Positions 1-12,500 of a stretch of 64,000 nucleotides of DNA are shown one piece after another. The position numbers were made by a program, and so were the translations under genes. Below the pieces are notes generated by a model, which was not told the origin of the DNA, ran no database searches, and worked only from the letters and a program-made list of their open reading frames with translations. Each line of letters opens with the position of its first letter. Within the stretch, counting starts at the first letter, position 1. Origin of the DNA: Echinococcus granulosus (lineage: Eukaryota; Platyhelminthes; Cestoda; Cyclophyllidea; Taeniidae); the NCBI RefSeq assembly GCF_000524195.1, contig NW_020170381.1:3546669-3610668 (forward strand). Reading direction: 5' to 3'.

Positions 1-3000
1 ACCATAATTTGGGGGCCTAAAGGTCCACCATCCAGAGGCAGTGCTACCTGGTGCATGACGAGCGGAGAAAGTGAAATGCACGTTCTTTCTGAGTGTGGAA
101 CGAGAAGCAGGAGTAGGAGTAGCAAGAGAACGCAGTTGTCAAAGGTTATGGGCTAAATTTAGCTCCAGGGGTCGCATGCTTTTACTCGTTCTTCCGCGCG
201 TGGACGTGCGTGTGTGCGTGCAAGTGCCGCCATTGGCTGGAGGACAAGGTCTCTGGAGCAGGAAGCGCAAGGCTAAAGGTGGTTTTGATGGTGGTGGTAG
301 TAGCTGTAGTAGAGGTGGGGCATAAAATGTTAAAATCTGGATTTTATATCCACTTTTTGGGTTATATGAGTTCAATCACGTGCGTATGTTAAACCCAATC
401 CGTGGAGCAGCTCTTTGACGGTATGAATTTTACGGTATATGCGGGAGTTTCTCTAAACTTAAACCGGTCATTAAGGTGGAAAATAGTAAAATTTAGGCGT
501 TTCGATGGCTGGTAAATAGCCACGTCTATACTGTACTTTGTAGTTTGGTCTCAAGCAAATTCTAACTCGTAAGTATAGTAGATACTTTTGATATAATGAG
601 AGGAGTAGGAAAGGTTAGATTGGTGTTTCGAATTCATCAGATTAAAATATTTTCTTCCAGTTACAGACATTGGGTGGGAATTTTGTTGCATACACTTAGC
701 ATCCGATGACACTAAAGTCACCATCGAATCTGAAGTCAAAGTTGCTTAAAAGCAACTAGGAAATTATTTCGAAACATGGTTTGTTGGTGGAATACATTTG
801 AGAGATCGGGGGTTATTTAATAAATTATCTTTATGCCGTGCACCAATGCTTCCTACTGGGCGAGTAATTTTAACTACCCCGGGAAAAATGTCAACGGTTT
901 TAATGCTAACATTGTTAACTAACTAATTCAAGTATTTATTCTGGCTGAACTACTTAGGAATTTGTCCACAATAACGGTAGATTGTGAAAAGAATTCCCTA
1001 TTTTCTTCTCATTTACCATTTTTTTGGGAAATAACTCCACCCCTGTCTAGGGTAATTATGCGACTCAAGAGCTTTGTCAATTCAGTTCAAAGGGAATTGC
1101 TTTAGTACCCTCAACAATAGGCCCGAGGAAGGAGTTTTGCGTGGTACACTTTGGTTTTGCATTCCTCCTAATTACCGTGTTTGGCTCCACTTTTCCCTTT
1201 ATCTTGCAAGTGTTTGCTATGCTTCGCCCTAAGGGGTCATGGAGCATCAGGACGGCACTTAGAGGGCACAGAAGAGACCCATTTGATTTAAAACTATTCA
1301 GGCATTTGATAATTCAAAGACGTTTGCAAAGTGGTGTTGATTTTTGATTGCATAGTTGGTTAATTGAGGCTATGGCATGTGTGAGTGCACAAATGCCACA
1401 ACTGTCGGAAGGATGTACTTGCTTAAGATATAAACGGACCCGACTTAAGTGAATGTGTGCTATTGTCGGTTGTCATCGTGCATTGAGCAGTACAGGCCAA
1501 AGTTTTGGCTCCAATGACCATCCCGTCGGACGCTGACTCTACGTTTGCGCTGGAAACGTTTCGTACTTTTACACATCCGTTTTACTCCTTGTTACGGATA
1601 GGATTAATAATTTTGTAGGCCGTTTCAATGCAAACCACTAGTGTTTTAGATGATTTCAACCATATTGGATAATTGTAGGATAACTATTAGTAGCTGTTTA
1701 TCCGTCTTCGAAATGTATAGGTTCTATCCTAACATTATAAGATCTCGATCTTGTTTACTTACGAGTGAGTCTCATCATGTAGAGGTTTGAAATTTCGAAG
1801 ACCTAAAGTCTCTTTCCTAAACTGGATTGTTGACTTAAGTTTTAATCAGTGAGTTACAAAAAATCAGTCCGGACAAGTCAAACAAGAATGTCGAAAGAGG
1901 GAACTGAAGAAGTAGGGCTTGAAATTGCGCTAGACGTAAATAAATTTTGCTAAGCTTAGAAATCCGACTCATAAGTGAGACATTGTAAATGGAGAGCAGT
2001 GTTTTGTTTAAGTCAGAGAACAAATTAAGTCGATGCACAAATAATCCTATCGCAAGAAAGGCTGTTTGAAGTCCAAACATTGAAAAGCTTGTTTACTGAA
2101 CGATGGGCTCTGTCTTTTTTTACATCGCCGGCTTGAGATTTGGTGTTTTTCACCTGGTGGGTTTTATTGCAATCGCCTTGAGGCTAATCGCAGTTGCGTG
2201 CACCCTCCGTCGAGATATCGTGAATTAGATTACAGTAAAGCGGCAAATTGCACGCGAAAAGGAGCATACAAAATTGGACAGAAAATGTGTGAATTTAAGG
2301 AGTTGTAAACTGAAGCATTAAATATTTGGGTTTATGCAAACAATTATGTGAAAATTATTTTTGGTTCTGCTGATAGTGGCTGATAATTTGACATCCTTGA
2401 GCATGTAAATGCAAGAATTTGAATTGCGGTTTAATCTATGACTTAACTAAAAAGTCTTTTTCGTCGATTTTAGGGATGACCCTTTTCTGTCTGCTGATGG
2501 GAAAGTAAAGGATTTTACTAATTTGCGGTCATTTAAAATAGCAGACTTTCAAAAAGTGTTAACGCATTCCCAACTTACACGTACTATGAGACCAAATAAT
2601 AATAAAGGCATTTGATTAACGAAGAAAAGTCTCGAATGAGTAAAGTGCTGGAGCTCAAGCATGATTATTCAACCTGTAAAAGTGGATCGCGGAGGCGTCC
2701 AATTGTAAAATCAACAGGGATGGGGCACGGTAGACGATAGTAAGCTTCTATTAAATGCTAACTGTCCGTGAGCAAGGATAGGCAGTCGTGTTTGAAGAGG
2801 TTGGAAAAAGCAAATTAAAATGGAATCTTTTTAAGCGTGAATGCAGACACCCACGAAGAGCTTCAGTATAGCTGCTGCGATGGGACTATCTCCATCTGCA
2901 TCGACTTCTCGTTTTAACGGCGACAAGGAGACCATATGTTTCACTTCAGTAACCTCAGAGTGCTCTGGATTAGGGATGTATTTCTCCTGGGATTCGTTGA

Positions 3001-6000
3001 CTCTGCGTGTGTGCTGATGCGTAAATCAGAGTAACAGCGAACTTATTTTGTTCGGCATATGAATTAGACGATTCTCTAGTAGCTAAGCTCATGTTCTATG
3101 CCTAATAAATAAAACAATTGATTAAAGGATCTCGTCTCAATGAAGATATTGCTACTTTATTACCTACTACGACAGTAATAAAAAACATTGGCATGTGCCG
3201 AGAATAGAAGTTTTACGGTTAGAATAAGCACCTTCGTCTGTTAAATGATAAATGCATCGCATTGCAGCTATCCGTATTTTAGAGTTGTTTCTGTATAAAA
3301 ATGACACTTTAGTGCTTGTTTCGATAGTGAAGTACTTTTTTGGAGAGAAATAACCAAGTTTTAGATGCTTTTGATATCTAACTACTAAATGGGGTTTAGT
3401 TTTCCTTCCACTTTTTGAGTGACATTACCGTACTCAGAGAAATTCCTTATATGCATCTTTTCCAGCAAAATCAAAAGTGTCACCAAACATCAAACTTTGT
3501 GGTTAGCAGCTTCCTAATCATAAAAGTTTTAAGCGAAAATGGAACTTTTGTTGGGTTTTTGCGTACGGTTTGTACTCGCGAAACCATCTGCTCTCGCTCC
3601 AAGCAGAGACTAGAGTTTATCCTAAACTTTTAACTAGTAGCCCTTTAAGATAGCTGTCTGTTAATCATCCACAATTTCTCATTGTGTCCCCTAAAAGGTT
3701 TCCTTTTTAATCCGTAAATGCCCTTTAAACAAACTCTTATGAACTGTTTGGGGTTAAAATTATCACTAACTTTACAGGTAAGTAGAATATCGTCTTCGAT
3801 ATAAGCTGAGATAACTAATCCTGTGAAAGCTAGAATACTTGGGAGACTTTATTGCCAAAACTATTTCGAGAACATGAATCGTAATGAGTCGTTTGTTCAA
3901 AATCACTTTGCCGTTAAATTTTGCAATTGTGCTTACTCTCAATGGGCTGAAGAGATCTTTCAAGAGGGTTGAAGTAGGCGCACAAGTGCTTGGACCCACT
4001 GCACAAATAGGCGCATATCCTTCAGGCCTAAGTGGTCCTAATTTTGGAAAGGGAGTTACTTCCAGTAGACGTATTCTCCCACCAAAGTGAGGCTTGTTCC
4101 CTTCCTGTGCAGATCATTCAAGTAGTTTGCTGCCATAGCGAGGAGGTGGGTACTCCTAACAAGAACAAAGCTTTCCCATTGTAAAACACCCGATATGACC
4201 GGAAGCTCACTCTGGATCGCATTAAATGTACTATGCTTTCTAGAAAGTCATCTGATCTCTGAATCGAATAGCAGTAGTAGTCTATTTCTTCCCATTGTTA
4301 CATTTGTACCCATAGTGTTAGTTTTACTTTAGTACTTCCATCTTAAGCCATCGCAATGTTAAAAGTCACTTGCCTTGTATCCCATCTAAAACACCTTACT
4401 CTTTCACAAGTGTCAATGGTTGACTATCTTGTAGGTATACTTCTGCAGTCGCACTTACTGCTAGCAGTAATATAAGTGTTCTTCACTCGGTCGGCCGAAA
4501 CGCCTTTAAGGCGTATTTAGAATCGTTTTCGAATGACCAGAGACTAGAAAATTACCAAACAGTTTTGAGCATGAGTGGACGAAGTCTCTCCTTTAATCAT
4601 GTTTGTAATGCCAAATTCCACTTGGAAATGACCTCAGAGTGTGGAGGTTCCGATTGTATTTTAAAAACAGTCCATTATTTCTTCCGTCGATTTATGAAGA
4701 GGAATTTTGAGGGGGAGAAATCGTCTAAATAATGATAAGCATGATATTTTTAATGTCACCAAAATTGCAAAATTTTAAAGGAGCTTTTATTCACAGTCCT
4801 TTTCGTGCAAACTTATTTGCGTGTTGGCTGACTTAATTTCGCTTTAGCTCCAACGCAGGTTATCCTATTCCATGAAAATTAATTGAATTCATATTCGTGG
4901 ATGATTATGCTTATATTTTCCTCGTCTCCAGGGTGCAAGCACCGAAGCAAATAAAAGTTGGTAATTATGCTTTGAAGGGGAATTACTTTCGTTCCATTGA
5001 AATTTCGGTGGCACTCTCAATCACCACAACTGCACTTCACAGCCTTCTAATTTGATTCAGTAAAATCCAATTTAGTATTTTGCCCTCAAAAATTTACTTG
5101 TTATCACAACCAAAACTCGGTAATTTTTCTTTCAATTCGTTCATTTTTAAATGAAATTATCTCGACTATAATTACCTTCTATTTACTGCTGGGGACGAGT
5201 TTTATCAAACTTAGCTCCTTCTTGGTACTCCTGCACGGAGATTAACTTTTCAAAGTTGCAGATACGACCATTCGGTGTATATTTACTTAAAAATCCTCCA
5301 GGTTTGCTTTGCTATGCTTAGTAAAGCGCTGATAACAATAAAAGGTCCAGTCGAGATTGGTTATTGGTTTCCATAGGTTGCCTTTACTCTCCTCAGTTAC
5401 CACACACGCCTATTGACTTAAAATTTACTTTTGAGAGCTTTGAAGGGTGCGGAGTTTTTTGCCTTTTTAACAGTAAATAATTAACGAAACCCGCGAAGAT
5501 CTCATTGGTATTGAATTACGTATGGATTACTACATTCACCATTGGCCTTCTGAAATCAATTAGTTCTACTTCCTACTATTTTGACCATTCTAAGGAACAT
5601 TCAAACAAGGGAAGCAATTGACTTGGTTGTTACCAAATGCCATTACAGCCCTGGAGACTAAAGAAGACATTACTCGGGCAGAATATATATTCAGCGCAGA
5701 GAAGGTGTCTGGGATATTGGCATGGCCCAAAAGGTCAGCCCACCCAGCGAGGTACAAGGGGTCTAATTCAAAGTACAAAAGTGGCGCCTCACCGATACCG
5801 AGGGATAAACCACTATCGTATTACAATTATATCGCCACAAAGTGGATACGTTTATGGAGTTGTTAATACAACTCAAATTATGGTGAACAAAGGAAAATCT
5901 GCCCATGTTGCCCTAGTAACAAGGCAAAATCGTATTTTTGGACTTAGATCTGCCGCACTCCTGGAGGAGTGTAAGCCTATTTGTCCTGTCACTTTGTTGG

Positions 6001-6434
6001 TCTAATTGGTTGTTGTCCACAAGCCAGGTGGCATGTAAAACATACAACCATCAAACTAAGTGTGCTTTGGAACTTTTTCAAATTATGCGGACGTCTACAT
6101 CCAGTTGTGGTTTTACAAGAGTTTGATTTAACTTGATAAGGCACATAAAATTAAAAATACTTAGTTTTTAATTCCGCCAATCAAAACCACAACCAAACTC
6201 TCTGTACTTTTTGAATTGTGAAGGGATCGGGCAAGATTACGATAAAGTTACGGCCAGGCAAAGCTTAACTGCAATGATGGTGGGCAATCAATTATGATAT
6301 ATATGACATTTTATTGTTTTTGTTATTATTACCACCTTTCCAGACTGAGAACATAAAAAAGGTGTTCGTTTACTGTGAGCTCACACCACAGCTAACATTG
6401 GTGTCCTTTCGCTCTCCACTCTCTGCTCCTCTTA
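1..6434. other. Non-coding stretch upstream of gene 1
   Basis: No open frame here has recognisable protein similarity, and those that are open are short and mostly lack an ATG. The only repeat I can assign is the LTR-like unit at 5640-5825. A locally GC-rich patch at about 190-320 has an inverted CCAAT box (gccattggctgg, about 228-240) and a TATA-like cataaaatg near 319. It could be a promoter for something outside my recognition, but I see no exon that follows it. Confidence 0.5.
5640..5825 (+). repeat. LTR-like unit of the TRIM family, solo, diverged
   Basis: The unit shows the family landmarks in order: gactaaagaagacattactcg, the agaat-atatattc block, a ggcatggccc block, the gtacaa block, and an end of tattaca. 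It lies about 600 bp upstream of the first exon of gene 1. The copy is diverged; its left end reads ttacagcc rather than TGTAGCGCC, so that boundary is approximate. No partner unit is nearby, so it is best called solo. Confidence 0.6.
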
Positions 6435-6509
6435 ATGGTAGTTCACCCTAGACTGGCGGGTCAAAAATCCATCTCGGCGACGATTATCTTATCGCCTCGA
6501 AAACTGAAG
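6435..6509 (+). CDS. Gene 1 exon 1 (start codon exon)
   Basis: The exon has 25 codons from ATG to Lys25, ending ...AAG before the donor gtagtg in phase 0. The next exon begins in phase 0 after the acceptor ttcttaccattag, so a 57-nt intron (6510-6566) joins them in frame. The N-terminus (MVVHPRLAGQ...) is not a signal peptide. The exon is assigned from phase and intron size only, so an alternative upstream start exon is possible. Confidence 0.45.
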
Positions 6510-9500
6510 GTAGTGGTTATAGTCAAATTCATCGTAATGACTAAGCCTTGTCATTCTTACCATTAGATTTCACCGAATGATACTGCGCCTTCAACCGTGA
6601 TATGCTGTCGGCGATTGAGGGAATTCATTCGCGTAGCAAAAAGAGCCATTGAGTTGCACGTCGCGTCTGTGCGTCTGGAGACCTTCAATTCATCCCTCTT
6701 GGAGCTTTCTCAATCCGTGAACCAAATGGCGGAACAGGAATATGCCAATGTCTCAGCCAGTGCTACAGATCTCATGAACGCTTTTACCCGCTCCGGTAAC
6801 AGTAGACGCATCTCCAATAGCAACCCCGCCAAGACGAGAATGAGTTCAGTCAGGGGAATTTGCGAGGGCTTAAGACAGGGCCTCTCCCTCGTCTCCCGAA
6901 CGAACACCCTTCTTTCCAGTGAATTTGGTGAATTCGCACCCCTCCCAACCAAAACTTACCGTCACACGCTGATAGTAGTCTCTGTGCTGATTGCAGCGAG
7001 TCATATTGTAAATTCTGGTCTTCTCCTTCTTTCTCAATCCGATTTAACCCGGTATACACACGCTGAGCTTTGGGAGATAACGCGGGGGATGGAGGAATTA
7101 AGCATGCTCACAGAACAAGTTCAGGAGCAGTTGGATGAGAAAAAACAGTTTCAACTTCGTCGTCTGCTCCTAGACGAATGTCCCTTCAGTAGTGTCAACG
7201 TGCCTCTTGAGCAGCGTCTGTCAGAACTCTCCCTTCTCACCGACCCGATTGATAGCTTGAGACCAGCCTCTGTCGGTCACATAATCTATCTCCTTGCTCG
7301 CTATCGCTCTTCAGCTCTAGCTCGTATTCTTGCTGGAGACCTACTACAGGCTTTGGGATGTCCTGAAGGTAGAATTGACTTTCTCACTGAGGTGGTTCGA
7401 AAGGAGTACGAGTTTTGCTCCAACTTTCTCGACGTTATGACCCAGTCAACAGAGTTGTTGCGGAACCTTCGCCGAGCTCAGGAGACTGTGGATGCACATC
7501 CTAGGAGTATCCTGCATCAGATGTGCCCCATCAGTTCTGTCCAACGCACAAACTCTAGGATCTGTCGAAAAAGCGTTCACATCAGCAAGACTGAATCAAT
7601 TGACAAATTCATTTCCACGTTTTCCGAGAAACCCTCCAAGGAGGCCAAACCGTCTGCTCTGATTGAGGAAGGCGATGAAGACAGAGGCGAGAAACACCAA
7701 AAGAAAGTTGTCCATTGGAGTGACTACTACGAGGTTCCACTAAGACATCAGGTTGTGGGGCGCTACCTGCAACTCACATGGTTAGGCATTAGTGAGGAAT
7801 TGGATGGACTCTTACAGGTGGTTCACCCTACTGACTTGACTGGGACTTCAAAGGCTTCTCCTCCTTGGCCTCTGCTGAGCAAACACCAGGTTCGTCAGCT
7901 AATCAGTAGACTTCAGGAATTTGGAACAAGAGGTATGTGCATATTTGACGAGCAGTGTTTAGTTTGTGAACACTCTAGATATCTGGTAATTTACCTAAAT
8001 GTCAAAGGGTTCCTACCTATAATTAGTTGCTTTGACAGCAGAATAACTGAAAATCAAATATTACGTTAGCAGTCCTTCTGGGAAAAATAGCATTCTTCAC
8101 TTTAAGACCAAATGGAAATAAATGTAAAAGCAGGGGCTCTGCGAGCTCTTGAAAATTGGAGTTATATATTGCAAAAATGGTCTATCATATCAAGACAGTA
8201 ATATCATTTAGTCGGTCATCAAAACGCAAAGTGAAACGGAGTAAGAAAGTCATTGACAAGTTCGTATTTGGCTTTAGTTGCATCTACAAACAATCCCTTC
8301 AAAGACCAAGGGGATGTGCGTTGCGACCTACTAGGTGATTCACGCGCCTCGAGTTTTAAAAGGGGAGAAAGCGGGCGGTCAGTGGGAGGGTTTTAAATTG
8401 TAATTGCAACTGGCTTTCCCTCTGCCCCTCGTCACTCCCGCGTGAGGTGGCAGTGCGAAATGGGAAGAAAATAATTCCATCTCTACTTAAGTGTAGAGCC
8501 TAGTTAACAGTTAACTTAAACCTCGAAAGTCAGTTTTTTTCTCTATGGAGATGAAAATGCTTAGTAGACATAAGTTTTTCGGCTTTCAGATGGCCTTCCT
8601 TTGGCAATAAAGAATGGCATTTACCGACAAGCGGAGCGAGTGAGGCTAAATGCTGACATTCATGATTGGCTCGCCTGTAAGTCAAGTTACACCTTTGTAT
8701 TTTTTTCATCAATGCCATCTCTAATTACAAAGTAGCAAAACTGGACGTTTTCTTATGTCTTCTACATGAATTACTTTAAGAGTGTGTCAAAAATATTACT
8801 ACCCTTTTTGTATTATGAGGCGAATTATGCTAAGCTACTGTATTGGGGATAACTTATGCATTTCACCAATTCTTTTCCCATAATGAGTAAAGTGTGTATT
8901 AAGGTGAACAGGACTATAACTAAAAGTTTGCTGTTTCCTTAAGGGCGTCCAGACAAATGGATTTCTGAGGCTGGCGACAAAGATGTGTTTTACACACCTC
9001 TTGGACAGGTTTTCAAGAATTTCTTCACCGAACTGCTGAAGAGCAGACTAATTGAGGTCGAAGAGCTCCTGAAACGACTTTCCGAGAATGCTCGCAAGTG
9101 TTTTGGTAAGAAATTAGCACTTTGCAGTCTTTCCTAATCATTCTATTACGAAGACTTTTAAGAACCCATCTAATATACTAGTCTTTCAAGGGCGACTTAG
9201 CATGATCGAGTGAAATGTACCCAAAGGTCCGTAAACAGTTATTTATGGCTGCTCTTGATCCATTAAAAAAAAAAATTTTGTCTCACCCCAACAGTTACTA
9301 ATGGAAAAAATGTCTTTGAAGTTAAATGGCTAGGTTATCATGCTAGTCACGATGACAATATACTCGTCGCCTTTTGATGACCCTTTGTAGAGCGACTTGG
9401 ACTGAATAAAGAGCCAACGAGCCAGCAGGTTGAGTTTTCACATCGACTACTGCGCCTCCATTTGAGTCAGTGTTTCCGCGTATTAGACAAATTTCTCGCA

Positions 9501-12500
9501 GGAATTTTGCAAGGATTTCAACGAATCATTATTGGGGCCCAGTCTCATCTCGAATCTGCCCCTACCGTTACAGAAATCGCCTTTAAAGCCTGCCATCATC
9601 TAAACCTATGTCTTTCATTGCTTGACTTACTTCGATTTGCATTGGAATACTTCGCATCATTCCGGGGAGAATCGGATAACCCTCGACTGATTGCAGAGGT
9701 CGTTAGTTCAACTTTCGAGGAGGAATTTATTGCACACCGATTGGTCGACTTAGAGGGGGTGGTAACCAAAATGAAGGCAAGCTGAATATTTGTCATTTCT
9801 AGTTAATTGTACTGGAAACCAGAAAAAAGTTGCAAAAATCTTCCTTTATTTCTAGATTATTAATAGCATTGATAGTCGGAGAAGAAATGGAATATACTTT
9901 GGTCATTACCACAAAAATTCCATATTTGTGGATGCATGCGTCTCTTTGAATTAGTTGGAACGTTTACGCAGTTAGTTTTTACTGAGCTAACCCACCTAAA
10001 GCTTTGGATTTTGTGTTATATTCTCTGATTTCACACTCCAAATTTAGAGATGAAAAATAGACCTGTTAAATCAATTTTGATTGCAACGTAAAATGGCTGT
10101 TTTACAGGTAATGTGAATTAGCCATATGATAAAAAGATTTTGAAATTATTCGCAGCATCTGTTGCACCCCGAAACTTCCCTGAAGGCATGAACGCTACTG
10201 ACCTGGCCTAGGAGGCAGGCCGCCCGGCAATGTAACATTGCTGAGCCCCTAAGTGGCCCGTTACCAAAACCGGAAGTTAATAAACAGTTAAAGTATTACG
10301 CATTAATGTCCATAAATTGCAAATTGTTGTGTAAGGTGCTTTCAGATAAGTCCGATTAAAAAATTCAAACTCTGCAAGAATTGCGCTAGGATGTTTTTTA
10401 TTTTTCATTATAAAATATTCTCTCCTAAGGATGGTCAAATGGCTCTGTGCGCGGCTCATTCCCGATTTTGGACGGATTTGGCTTTACAACAATCTTTTGT
10501 ACTCAATCGAGAATTGACGAATGCCGATGGTCCGAATGTGGCGGAAATTGAGAGAATTTGTGGAGTCCTTCTCAAAGTTGTAGAAAATTTTCATCGATTT
10601 GACCTTATTGGACATAATAGTCTAACTGGCAGTGACTATAGTGCATCAGAAGTCGGTACAAATGGAATCCGGTGCCCGGAGTTGAACGCCAAGCTTGCAT
10701 CGACCATCGCACAGACTACCTTAGCTTGTTTAGAGCGTGGATTCTCGGCGAATGTGTAAGTTGATCGTTAAGTTTGCAATAATTTTACAAAACCAACAAT
10801 CTTAAGCAACTCTAATTAAACAGGAAAAGTAGGTAGGAAATTAGAAATTTTGTGTCGTAACATCTCTTGATTCCGTCCGACCATCAAATGCCGGCGACCA
10901 CTCCAGTGTAAGTAGTGTCTTATCCACTTTGATATGGTTTTCTAAAAAATGGTTGCTTTCTCACGAGGTAACGTTTTTGTGGGTTTCTTGGCACTTGAGA
11001 CATCCTTGAATATTTCATGAACTTAGAGCCCACTTCCAGCCAAGAGGGAGGAAGCAAGACTTATCAAAAGTCGTGCCCAATTGTTACTTGGGTAGACGAG
11101 GGTGGAACTTCATGCCGTACCCAAGTGCTGTTTCTATGGGTTCTGCAACAGTCTATTATTTACTTTCTCGACATCTATTTGTAGTGATTCAATGCTGCAT
11201 ACTATCATATTTATCCTCATTTGCGTTTGATAAGTTATCCGGGTTTGTATTTTGAAAAGGTCTGATTAATTATGGTCCCGAATTCTTCCCATGTATTGAA
11301 CAGGTATTTACCACGCATGAGCTTCCATTGTCACCTCGAAATATAATTGTACAAGACAAGCTGGTAATGGAATGGGCACAGCAGTTCCATTTCTTAGTGA
11401 CATGATGCACTTTTTACTACGTTCCAAAGCTCCTAGTTTACTTTTTATGTGGAATATACACCAACTGCGTTCATGTGCGCAGATACGCATACATATATGT
11501 GTATGGTATCTAATTCTTTTTCTTCCTCTCACATAGGGATAGGTCCGATGGTTTATCTTTTCTTTCGTGAATGATGTCAGCAAAACATCGCCGACAAAAT
11601 CATCCCGTCTCGAGGCGATAGTGACCAAAGAGCCAGACATAAATTTTCGATGAAGGGACCCTAGCTCTTATGGCGAAATAGTAGCAATTCCCGTCCAGCT
11701 ATTTCATCTCCCAAGTGTACTGTCGCCTGGGAGACAGTTGACGTCCCAAGCACGAAGCATGAGTACGCATGGTTCTCAGCCAAAATCGCATTAGTTGCTG
11801 CCATATTTTTCCCATGTGCAATAGAGAATAACTGCCTCGTTTTGTTTCAAATACTCAATATCAGTCAATAATATGATGGGAATTTTCAATGGAAAAGTTA
11901 AAAAAGTCTCAATAAAATCAATTTTTATAAATATTAAAATAAAAGCAAGCAAAATGACTTAAACATTTAATTGAATAATGTAGCGCTCCAAGCCTTCCCT
12001 GAGGGCGAACGGAGTCTTAATACTCAGACAGATTAGGCATTACCGACCTACGGTAAAGCTCAGAGCCACTGACATGGCCCGCAGGTCAACTCAGCCGGCT
12101 GATGTACAATTGTGGAGCACATAAGGGACCCCTTTATCAATACTGAGAGTTAAACAATCAACGCATTACAATAACTTGAATATTTGATTAAATCATATCT
12201 TTGGTTGAAAGTGGCTCTTTATGAATTTTCTTTGTGATTTTACCATTTTTTATCATTGCCCTTTTGAGTTCGTAAATGTTATTTCCCTTTTTGTGAGGAT
12301 TTGAGGATGCACTTTTCGAGGTCATCGAACAACTAAAAAGAAATGCGGTTTATGACAGCTGGGAAGCTGGCCAACAATGTCACTCCATAGACCTATGCTT
12401 TGTTTTGTTTCCAAATCGCCTAATTACAGACTCAGACGATGCTGAAAATCCTCTTAAGGAAGTGGCTTAGCAGGGTTAAGCACATTTCGTTTAATGAAAC

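Noticed and set aside
5637..6005. 122-codon plus-strand frame
   Set aside because: Its first half is the LTR-like unit at 5640-5825 read in one frame; the frame is not kept in other copies.
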